Assembly (NCBI GenBank): GCA_016789785.1
Contig: JAEUQE010000199.1
Location: forward strand, 1 to 17,121
DNA from: Bryobacterales bacterium
GTDB taxonomy: Bacteria; Acidobacteriota; Terriglobia; Bryobacterales; Bryobacteraceae
Length of the DNA: 17,121 nt
Direction: 5' to 3'
Shown piece by piece: positions 7,136 to 12,958 of this stretch. How positions within the stretch are numbered: the stretch's first letter is position 1; each line of letters opens with the position of its first letter. The translations under genes and the position numbers were made by a program. The notes beneath the pieces are model-generated. The model was not told where the DNA came from. It ran no database searches and was given only the letters and a program-made list of their open reading frames with translations.

Positions 7136-8302
7136 ATGATCACACGCCGCACATCAATCCGGACGCTTGGGGCCGCACCGCTCGCATGGATGGCCGCGCA
7201 CGCCGCCAGAACCGGATACCGTGGCCGCACGCAAGCCATCCACGACCGGATCGACGCACTGATCGCTGCGAACGAAGTCCCCGGCGCGGTGACCGTGATT
7301 GTCACGCCCGGCTCCGTGGAGCATCTGCACGCGCAAGGATTTGCCGATGCCGCACGCACGGTTCCCATGAAGAAAGATGCGGTGTTTGCGATCGCCTCAA
7401 TGAGCAAGCCTGTGACGGGCGCGGCGATCATGATGCTGCGGGATGAGGGAAAGTTGCGCGTGGAGGATCCCGTGGCGAAGTATCTGCCGGAGTTCAGCAA
7501 GCTGAAACTCACCGATGGACGGCCGGCGCAGGTCACCCTGAAGCATCTGATGACGCATACCTCCGGCATGGGAGAGGCGACGCCGCAGGAAGCGGAGAAG
7601 GTGACAGAGCTTCCCGGGATGATTCCGGTCTATCTTTCAAAGCCCGTGGCATTCGAGCCTGGAAGCCAGTGGAAATACTGCCAGTCCGGCATCAATACCT
7701 TGGGCCGCATTGTGGAAGTGGCGAGCGGAATGCCGTTTGCGGACTTCCTGGATAAGCGCCTATTCCAACCACTCGGCATGAAGAACACGAGCTTTTATCT
7801 CTCGCCGAAAATGGCTCCGAAACTGGTGAAGGCCTGCAAGCGCGACGGAGGCAAACTGGTGGACGCGAATTCGCCAAGGTTGGATCCCAAGTATCTCGCG
7901 CGCCGCGACAGGCCCGCTTTCGGCAATGGTGGACTGCTCTCGACGGCCGAGGATTACTCACGATTCGCGAGGATGCTACTGTCCAACGGCGAGTGGAAAG
8001 GGAAGCGTCTGCTATCGGCCGATTCGGTGAAGCAGATGACGTCGCCACACACGGGAGACTTGAAGGCAGGATTCGTTCCTGGGTCCGTGTGGGGGCTGAC
8101 CTGCGGACTCGTCCGTGAATCCACAGGTATCACCGCGCTGCTTTCGCCAGGCACCTATGGACATGGCGGAGCATTCGGCACACAAGCGTGGATGGATCCT
8201 GTGAAGGGCGTGGGCCTGATCCTCATGATCCAGCGCACGGATCTGGGGAACTCCGATGCGTCGGTGGTCAGGCAGGCGTTTCAGGAAGCAGCACTCGGAT
8301 AG
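7136..8302 (+). CDS. Exported serine hydrolase, class C beta-lactamase family
   Basis: The 388-residue protein belongs to the beta-lactamase/penicillin-binding-like serine hydrolase family (COG1680), which includes esterases, D-aminopeptidases and class C beta-lactamases. The S-x-x-K motif is SMSK at residues 88-91 (nucleophile Ser88, base Lys91). A second motif, WKYCQSGIN, supplies the tyrosine, but the usual Y-x-N is Y-C-Q, as in EstB-like esterases where the Asn is not conserved. The third motif is GHGG in TYGHGGAFGTQ. The N-terminus (TRRTSIRTLGAAPLAWMAAHA) looks like a Tat signal. ATG 7136 is preferred over GTG 7112, as it begins right at the signal peptide and a -10 element sits 7 bases upstream. 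An esterase role is more likely than antibiotic resistance. The aldo/keto reductase gene follows after 22 bases. Confidence 0.88.
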   Translation: MITRRTSIRTLGAAPLAWMAAHAARTGYRGRTQAIHDRIDALIAANEVPGAVTVIVTPGSVEHLHAQGFADAARTVPMKKDAVFAIASMSKPVTGAAIMMLRDEGKLRVEDPVAKYLPEFSKLKLTDGRPAQVTLKHLMTHTSGMGEATPQEAEKVTELPGMIPVYLSKPVAFEPGSQWKYCQSGINTLGRIVEVASGMPFADFLDKRLFQPLGMKNTSFYLSPKMAPKLVKACKRDGGKLVDANSPRLDPKYLARRDRPAFGNGGLLSTAEDYSRFARMLLSNGEWKGKRLLSADSVKQMTSPHTGDLKAGFVPGSVWGLTCGLVRESTGITALLSPGTYGHGGAFGTQAWMDPVKGVGLILMIQRTDLGNSDASVVRQAFQEAALG

Positions 8303-8308
8303 GCGCCG

Positions 8309-8317
8309 TGATAGGAT
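8309..8317 (+). promoter_or_regulatory. Extended -10 element before the aldo/keto reductase
   Basis: TGA-TAGGAT (hexamer 8312-8317) lies just after the hydrolase stop and ends 7 bases before ATG 8325. It would let the reductase be transcribed separately as a leaderless message, besides any read-through from the hydrolase gene. Confidence 0.4.
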
Positions 8318-8324
8318 GTGCGGC

Positions 8325-9275
8325 ATGTCCACCACTCGACGCACGGTTGTTCGCTCTCTTGCCGCGGCGGGACTCGCTTCTGCGGCTGCCTCCGCTGTTC
8401 CCCGCCGGACTCTCGGCAAGACCGGTCTCGAAGTGTCGATTCTCGGCTTGGGCGGTGCGCGCATCGGGACGCTGGATGATGGCAAGCAAGCCGCTGACGT
8501 CGTGCGGCGCTGCTACGATCTTGGTGTCAATTACTTCGATACCGCGGCGGCCGGCGCTTACGGGCTGAGCCAGGCAAGGTACGGTGTCGCGCTGAAGGGC
8601 CTGCGCGACAAGGTGATTCTCTCCACCAAGACCAGGCATCGATCGGCAACGCAAGCGCAACTCGACCTCGACCAATCGCTCGCGAACATGAAGACCGACT
8701 ATCTTGATCTGTATCAGGTGCACAACGTCATCAACGACGAAGATATCGAGTTCATCTTCGGGCGGAAGGGCGTGATGGAGATGATCGAGAAAGCAAAGAA
8801 GGCGGGTAAGATCCGCCATGTCGGCTTCACCGGTCACACCGATCCGAAGATCCTCAACAAGGCGATGGGCCTGTACGAATTCGCCACCGTGCTGATGCCG
8901 CTCAGCGTAACCGATGGCGGCAATCATCAGAAGAGCTTCGAGCGTGAGACATTGCCGCTCGCCTTGAAACGCGGTCTTGGTGTGATTGCGATGAAGACGC
9001 TGGGTGCGGGTCAGATTCTGCAGAAGAACGCCGCGTCGGTGGAGGAGTGTCTCCGCTACACGTGGTCGCTGCCGGTGGCGACGGCGATTGTCGGCGTGGA
9101 CCAGATTGCGCATCTCGAGTCGAACGTCGCACTCGCGAGGAACTCGAAGATGATGAACGCGGCTGAGATGGAGCGGCTGCGCGAGCGCGTGGCCGGCATG
9201 GCTTATGCGCAGCTTGAGCCGTGGAAGCAGAATCGCTACGATGTGCCCGGTGGAGTGGTGTATCGAGCGGATTAA
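8325..9275 (+). CDS. Tat-exported aldo/keto reductase
   Basis: A 316-residue NAD(P)H-dependent oxidoreductase of the aldo/keto reductase superfamily, which reduces aldehydes or ketones or oxidises alcohols. The catalytic tetrad is visible: Asp72 (NYFDTA), Tyr79 (GAYGLSQARYG), Lys102 (STKT) and His133 (LYQVHN). The barrel ends with GVDQIAHLESNVALAR, the usual cofactor-binding end. The N-terminus TTRRTVVRSLAAAGLASAAASA is a Tat-type signal, so the enzyme is probably exported with cofactor bound, as known for other acidobacterial and planctomycete reductases. ATG 8325 is preferred; ATG 8316 (three residues longer) overlaps the -10-like hexamer. It lies 22 bases behind the serine hydrolase gene and may be co-transcribed, which could suggest a shared substrate, but that is inference. 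Confidence 0.92.
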   Translation: MSTTRRTVVRSLAAAGLASAAASAVPRRTLGKTGLEVSILGLGGARIGTLDDGKQAADVVRRCYDLGVNYFDTAAAGAYGLSQARYGVALKGLRDKVILSTKTRHRSATQAQLDLDQSLANMKTDYLDLYQVHNVINDEDIEFIFGRKGVMEMIEKAKKAGKIRHVGFTGHTDPKILNKAMGLYEFATVLMPLSVTDGGNHQKSFERETLPLALKRGLGVIAMKTLGAGQILQKNAASVEECLRYTWSLPVATAIVGVDQIAHLESNVALARNSKMMNAAEMERLRERVAGMAYAQLEPWKQNRYDVPGGVVYRAD

Positions 9276-9340
9276 CAGCATCGCACCTGCACTGACGGCA
9301 GTATCATTGGGTTGGGTTGCCTGTTGGAGGTCGCCAGCCG

Positions 9341-9745
9341 ATGGGGTCCTCGCCTGAAGTGCGTGGAACCGAGAACCGCATCTGTGGTTTTCCCATTCGG
9401 GCGTTCCTGCTGATCTTCGTGCTCTCGTTCGCGATCCGCGCCGTTCTTCTCGCGCTATGGGCGGCCGGGCACCCCGATTTCCTCCACTTCTGATGCGGCC
9501 CTCTGCGCCATCCGTGGGAGGCGGCTCTGGTCACGACGGTCGCCGTGCTGGCGCTCTTCGGATTGCTCCGCGCCTTCCCCGCGCTCGACCCTGCGGGCCG
9601 CGCGGTGCTGCTGATCCCGCTCGCCATGTTCCCGCTGGTCTACTACTTCGTCAGCTACGTCGCGCACTACCCGGCGCCTCTTGCATGGCTGCTGCTTCTG
9701 CTCGCGGGGGCGGAGGTGCAACGGTGGACTGCCCGTTCGGCTTGA
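9341..9745 (+). pseudogene. Broken membrane-protein gene (in-frame stop, possible internal deletion)
   Basis: One reading frame runs from ATG 9341 to the stop at 9743-9745 and encodes membrane-like sequence throughout, but a TGA at 9491-9493 splits it into 50 codons (one helix, RAFLLIFVLSFAIRAVLLAL) and 83 codons (two or three helices, with LVYYFVSYVAHYPAPLAWLLLLLAG near the end). The codon use stays coding-like across the stop. From memory, the second part resembles the C-terminal helices of glycosyltransferase-39-like membrane proteins and the first part resembles an N-terminal helix of the same kind, so this may be a large gene reduced by an internal deletion. A GGAGG lies 10 bases before ATG 9341. 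The second piece could still be made from GTG 9545. The family is uncertain; the interruption is seen directly. Confidence 0.55.
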
Positions 9746-9773
9746 AAATCGGATTCCCTCCTGTACGATTTTC
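9744..9773. terminator. Inverted repeat, possible weak terminator
   Basis: GAAAATCG (9744-9751) and CGATTTTC (9766-9773) are perfect inverted 8-mers separated by 14 bases. The repeat starts at the broken gene's stop codon and ends two bases before a -35 hexamer. The right arm supplies a short T-run. The stem is A/T-rich and thus weak as a terminator; a protein-binding role is also possible. Confidence 0.4.
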
Positions 9774-9774
9774 C

Positions 9775-9806
9775 TTGACAGTCTACACTGCATCGCAGTA
9801 TAAACT
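9775..9806 (+). promoter_or_regulatory. Sigma70-type promoter with overlapping 27-bp palindromic operator
   Basis: TTGACA (9775-9780) and TATAAA (9799-9804) are separated by 18 bases, the best promoter in the window. Over it lies the palindrome AGTCTACACTGC-ATC-GCAGTATAAACT (9780-9806), whose 12-base arms match at 10 positions and which covers the whole spacer and the -10 box. A protein bound there would block RNA polymerase. A third half-site-like sequence, AGTTTACAATG (9814-9824), overlaps the ribosome binding region and start codon. The second gene of the operon encodes a small winged-helix regulator, the obvious candidate ligand (inference). Confidence 0.8.
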
Positions 9807-9821
9807 GAATAGGAGTTTACA

Positions 9822-10463
9822 ATGAAGTACAAAGCTCCGATCGACGCTTTCGCAAAAGCCGCTCAGCGGCATCCCTTCAACGACGGCATCGCCGAAATCC
9901 TGGTTGGCCTTCTGCTGGCGACAGCGGCACTGGTGACTCTCAGCAAATGGGGATTCCTCGTGCTCTTCGTTGCGTTGGGCCTATCCCGGCTCCTGCCACG
10001 CCTGCGCGACCACGTGGCTACCCCTCGAGCCGGGGCGGCGACGCTTCCTCGCGAGAACCCATGGCGCTTCCTGTTGGGGATCTTCGCCTACGGCCTTCTG
10101 GTTGGAGGCATCCTCATTGCTCTCCACTGGCTGACGGCAGACCGCGGCTCGCCGCTCGGTGAGTACCGCTGGCTGCCGCTCTTCGTAGGGCTCTGGCTCT
10201 CCGGAGGTTTCCTGCACGCGGTCCGCACCACGGGCTTGAAACGCTTCGGCGTGTACCTTGCGGCTTCGCTCGGTGGCGGCGCCTATTTCACCTTGGCCAT
10301 GAACACAGGTGCGCGCGCCGCCGCCTATGGTGAACTACGCAACTTCCTCGGGTTCCTCGCCGCCATGGTGCTCATCGGCGGCATCGGGACCCTGATCAAC
10401 TTCCTCCGGCGGAACCCGGTCTTCGTGCCGGGAGAACACGCGGAGGCCGGTCATGGGCACTGA
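9822..10463 (+). CDS. Six-helix membrane protein, function unknown
   Basis: A 213-residue protein with about six hydrophobic segments (near residues 22-40, 43-58, 82-103, 117-134, 142-160 and 173-195) and a histidine- and glutamate-containing tail (GEHAEAGHGH). I do not recognise a named family; it has no visible enzymatic motif. ATG 9822 has AGGAG with 6-base spacing and sits 18 bases after a strong promoter. Its 3' end overlaps the start of the winged-helix regulator gene by 11 bases, so the two are translationally coupled. Small membrane proteins paired with a regulator of this type are frequent in acidobacteria, and the pair may sense or respond to envelope conditions; that is inference from context only. 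Confidence 0.8.
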   Translation: MKYKAPIDAFAKAAQRHPFNDGIAEILVGLLLATAALVTLSKWGFLVLFVALGLSRLLPRLRDHVATPRAGAATLPRENPWRFLLGIFAYGLLVGGILIALHWLTADRGSPLGEYRWLPLFVGLWLSGGFLHAVRTTGLKRFGVYLAASLGGGAYFTLAMNTGARAAAYGELRNFLGFLAAMVLIGGIGTLINFLRRNPVFVPGEHAEAGHGH

Positions 10464-10779
10464 ACTCGATGGCAACCACATGCAGTCCCTGGCCGAACTC
10501 GACCGGCTGGTGCATGAACCAGGCCGTCTGTTGGTCATGGCATGCCTGTACGTGGTGGAGCAGGCCGATTATTTGTATGTCCTGAAACAGACCGGACTCA
10601 CGCAAGGAAACCTCTCCTCGCACTTGACCAAATTGGAGAGCGGCGGCTACCTGAAGGCTGAGAAGTCCTTCCAAGGCAAGGTGCCCCGTACGCAACTCGC
10701 ACTCACAAACACTGGACGCGAAGCATTCCGCAAGTATCGCGCCCAGATTGTGAAAGCCCTCTCCGACCTTCCAGCGTAG
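10453..10779 (+). CDS. Small winged-helix transcriptional regulator
   Basis: A 108-residue DNA-binding protein of the MarR/ArsR-like winged-helix group (the form often annotated as 'winged helix DNA-binding domain', HTH_34). The HTH is at about residues 40-63 with the recognition helix in LTQGNLSSHLTKLESGGYL, and the wing in KSFQGKVPRTQLALTNTGREAF. No ligand domain or metal-binding cysteines are present beyond the DNA-binding fold, so it likely works as a simple dimeric repressor. ATG 10453 has GGAGG at 6-base spacing; ATG 10480 would match the conserved N-terminus (M-Q-S-L-A-E-L-D-R-L) and is an alternative. It overlaps the membrane protein gene by 11 bases, and the palindrome over their shared promoter suggests autorepression. 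Confidence 0.9.
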   Translation: MGTELDGNHMQSLAELDRLVHEPGRLLVMACLYVVEQADYLYVLKQTGLTQGNLSSHLTKLESGGYLKAEKSFQGKVPRTQLALTNTGREAFRKYRAQIVKALSDLPA

Positions 10780-10876
10780 TGCGCGGTCTTGCGAGAGCGC
10801 AGGATTCTGTCGCCTCGACTCTACCGGGGACCGTGATCGCAGCCCGGTGCATTGCACCTGGGCGGAGAACTCCGGA

Positions 10877-10910
10877 CGGCGAGGGCGGCTCGCACCCCGC
10901 GCCCTCGCCG
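10877..10910. terminator. Strong GC hairpin after the regulator gene
   Basis: CGGCGAGGGCG (10877-10887) and CGCCCTCGCCG (10900-10910) are perfect inverted 11-mers with a 12-base loop, in the 225-base gap between the regulator and the alpha/beta hydrolase genes. No T-run follows. A second, weaker stem (CAGCCG/CGGCTG near 10921-10942) lies just downstream. They may terminate the operon, protect its 3' end, or act in the leader of the hydrolase gene. The rest of the gap shows only a possible -10 hexamer TAGAAT at 10979-10984. Confidence 0.5.
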
Positions 10911-11004
10911 ATCCCAGGGCCAGCCGCCGATAGGGCCGGCTGTTGTCCTTCCGCGACCGGCTCTTGCAACCGCGCACTTAGAATCTTTCAATCAGGAGAC
11001 GAAT

Positions 11005-12645
11005 ATGAACATCATGAGTCAGGTGATTCGTGCCCTCGCGTGGACCGTTCTGTGTGGTTCTGCCGCGGGACAAACGAGCCAAGTGGAACGCTTTCGCACC
11101 GACGGCGGAAATGGCATCTCGATCGTCGAGGAATTCCGCCTTACAGACACGGAGGCTGGCCGGCGGCTGAATGGCGAGGTGGAGGTCCGTCAGGGCACGA
11201 ACGTGGTCACCCGCAAGTACCGGCAGACGATGACGCAGGACTGGCAGCCCGTAGAGTATGCATTGACGCAGGTCCGGGCGAATCAGGAGCGAAGCCTTTC
11301 GCTGACCTGCGAGAACGGAACGGCGCGTCTCCGGGGAGGTCCGAAAGGCGACCGTGAGGAGAAGGCGGGCTCCGATTTCGTCATTCTTGACAACGGCGTG
11401 GCCGCCCACACGCAGATCCTGCTTCACCGCTGGCGTGCAGCCAAGGGTCTCCGCAACTGGACGGTTGCGATTCCCCAAGGCTCGCTCTTCCTTCCTGGCG
11501 TATTGACCGAAGAGGGAAAGGCACAAGGGACGCTGGAGGGCCGCCCGATGGATCTCCAGGTTTACGCACTCGAGGTGGCCGGTCAGCGGATCGAAATCTC
11601 CGCCGAAGCTTCGACGAACCGCTTGATGCGCGTTGCCGAACCCTTCCAATCGGTGGAGACGCTTCGCGAAGGCTTCGCGCCGGCACCCGCAGTTTCGGCT
11701 GCCCCGCCACCATGTGAGGAGACCGCCGTCAAGTTCGGCGATCCGGCAGCTCCCCTGCCAGGGACCCTATGTTTGCCGCATCGCAACAGCGGCAAGCACG
11801 CGGCTGTCGTTTTTGTACACGGCTCCGGCGAGGCCGACCGCGACATGACCGCTGGCCCCAACAAGTTCTTCCGTGATCTTGCTTACGGGCTTGCCGCCGC
11901 GGGAGTGGCTTCGCTCCGATACGACAAGCGTACGTTTGCTTATCCGGAGACTGCGAGTCGCGTGGGCATCACGCTCGACCGCGAAGTCGTCGACGATGCC
12001 ATCGCGGCAATCGAATTGCTACACCAGCACCCGCGGATCGATGGCGAAAGGGTCTTCGTCGCCGGACACAGTCTGGGTGCGATGCTGGCGCCGAGAATTG
12101 CGCAGCGTGCGGCTCCACAGAACCGCCTTCGCGGAATCCTCATGCTTGGCCCCGGAGCACGGCCCTTTGACCAACTGGCCCTTGAGCAGACCGAGACGCA
12201 GAGCCGCCAGTTGCGTCGCAGCGAGGAGGATATCCGTGCGCACCTCGCTTCCCTCAGAGCTTTTTTCGGGAGGCTGAGAGCCGGTCAGGTGGATGAGCGC
12301 GAGACGCTGTTGGAAGCGCCCGCTACCTACTGGCGCGAGTTGCTGGAAATCGACGTGGCCGCCGAGTTGCGGAATGCGCCACTGCCTGTGTTTGTGGCGC
12401 ACGGTGGCAAGGATATCCAAGTGGGAAGGGCCGATCATGACATCCTGCTCGCGGTGCTTCGTGAACGGCGCATGAAGCTCGATCAGGCGGAGTGGCTGCC
12501 GGAGCATAACCACTTGTTTATGAAGTTTGATGGGGCCGCGACTGCGGCAGCCTACGGACGGCGGGGCACCGTGGATCCGGCTCTGATCGGCAGGATCGCC
12601 AAGTGGATCGCGCAATGCGGCGCCGCGCCTTGGGATAAGACATAG
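11005..12645 (+). CDS. Secreted alpha/beta hydrolase
   Basis: A 546-residue exported hydrolase. It starts with a signal peptide (MNIMSQVIRALAWTVLCGSAAG). Residues of about 25-250 form a domain rich in beta-strand-like sequence, without a known name to me. The catalytic alpha/beta hydrolase domain follows: the oxyanion region VFVHGSGEADRD around His272, nucleophile elbow G-H-S-L-G with Ser356, catalytic Asp470 in HGGKDIQV, and His503 (or 501) in PEHNHLF. This layout resembles exported esterases/acyl hydrolases of the YqkD/dienelactone-hydrolase-like group; the substrate is unknown. ATG 11005 has AGGAG 6 bases upstream, and the signal peptide begins there; the frame is open further upstream but without coding character. 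A TAGAAT hexamer at 10979-10984 may be its -10 element. Confidence 0.88.
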   Translation: MNIMSQVIRALAWTVLCGSAAGQTSQVERFRTDGGNGISIVEEFRLTDTEAGRRLNGEVEVRQGTNVVTRKYRQTMTQDWQPVEYALTQVRANQERSLSLTCENGTARLRGGPKGDREEKAGSDFVILDNGVAAHTQILLHRWRAAKGLRNWTVAIPQGSLFLPGVLTEEGKAQGTLEGRPMDLQVYALEVAGQRIEISAEASTNRLMRVAEPFQSVETLREGFAPAPAVSAAPPPCEETAVKFGDPAAPLPGTLCLPHRNSGKHAAVVFVHGSGEADRDMTAGPNKFFRDLAYGLAAAGVASLRYDKRTFAYPETASRVGITLDREVVDDAIAAIELLHQHPRIDGERVFVAGHSLGAMLAPRIAQRAAPQNRLRGILMLGPGARPFDQLALEQTETQSRQLRRSEEDIRAHLASLRAFFGRLRAGQVDERETLLEAPATYWRELLEIDVAAELRNAPLPVFVAHGGKDIQVGRADHDILLAVLRERRMKLDQAEWLPEHNHLFMKFDGAATAAAYGRRGTVDPALIGRIAKWIAQCGAAPWDKT

Positions 12646-12647
12646 GA

Positions 12648-12656
12648 TGGGACAAT
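12648..12656 (+). promoter_or_regulatory. Possible extended -10 element of the antitoxin gene
   Basis: TGG-GACAAT (hexamer 12651-12656) ends 6 bases before the GTG at 12663. It overlaps the region just after the hydrolase stop and would produce a leaderless antitoxin message. Confidence 0.35.
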
Positions 12657-12662
12657 CAAGTT

Positions 12663-12914
12663 GTGAAGATTACCCTGGAGATTCCGGACCAGACGTTTCG
12701 CAAGGCAAATCCTGCTGCGGCTGCGTTGGGGATTCCATTGCGGCAGTTCGTTACACAAGCTGTCGAAGAGAAGCTCTCTTCAGACAAGAAGCGTGCCGAT
12801 CGGCCCTGGCTGGAGTGCGCAGGCGAACTGGCCCATCTGCACGAGGAGACCACTCGGATACAACAGATCATCAGCGAGGAGTTCGAGCAGGTCGAGCTTG
12901 AGCGATGCCCGTGA
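12663..12914 (+). CDS. VapB-type antitoxin
   Basis: An 83-residue protein matching the VapB/DUF2191-like antitoxins, which bind DNA through the N-terminal part and neutralise a PIN-domain RNase (VapC) through the C-terminal part. The N-terminus MKITLEIPDQTFRKANPAAAALGIPLRQFVTQAVEEKL is the DNA-binding ribbon-helix-helix-like region; the typical C-terminal helix TTRIQQIISEEFEQVE follows at about residues 63-78. GTG start, no ribosome binding site, a -10-like hexamer 6 bases upstream. The normal C-terminus of this family (EEFEQIEPEDW) is altered after EEFEQVELE, where the sequence runs into the remnant of the toxin gene. So the antitoxin is nearly complete, but its partner is gone. Confidence 0.82.
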   Translation: MKITLEIPDQTFRKANPAAAALGIPLRQFVTQAVEEKLSSDKKRADRPWLECAGELAHLHEETTRIQQIISEEFEQVELERCP

Positions 12915-12952
12915 TGAGCCGCGACACGCACTTCGACTTCGTGGCGGGCTTG
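12905..12952 (+). pseudogene. VapC (PIN-domain toxin) C-terminal remnant
   Basis: In the +1-shifted frame overlapping the antitoxin stop, 16 codons read MPVMSRDTHFDFVAGL. This matches the usual C-terminal end of PIN-domain VapC toxins partnered with such VapB proteins (pattern P-V-L-S-R-D-x-H-F-D-x-V-x-G-L, normally followed by a few residues ending in W). The Asp of SRD is the last conserved PIN acidic residue. All of the upstream PIN domain (about 110-120 residues) is missing and the last residues are replaced by unrelated sequence; the frame then stops at 13034, inside the convergent propeller gene. I infer an internal deletion that joined the antitoxin 3' end to the toxin 3' end. No function is expected. 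Confidence 0.6.
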
Positions 12953-12958
12953 CCGCAC

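Noticed and set aside
7136..8302. Antibiotic-resistance beta-lactamase
   Set aside because: Although it belongs to the class C-like superfamily, the Y-x-N motif is changed to Y-C-Q and the last motif is HGG in place of KTG, which fits esterase-type relatives better.
8268..9281. Long open frame (337 codons) on the minus strand
   Set aside because: It mirrors the aldo/keto reductase gene, whose catalytic residues are intact on the plus strand; the antisense product is His/Arg/Leu-rich without any motif.
9491..9493. TGA as a selenocysteine codon in the broken membrane gene
   Set aside because: No stem-loop of the needed type was seen right after it, the product is not like a selenoprotein, and no selenocysteine machinery is in view; a plain nonsense change is simpler.
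10852..11004. Upstream extension of the alpha/beta hydrolase
   Set aside because: The extra 51 codons are Pro/Arg-rich and overlie the GC hairpin; the signal peptide and ribosome binding site support ATG 11005.
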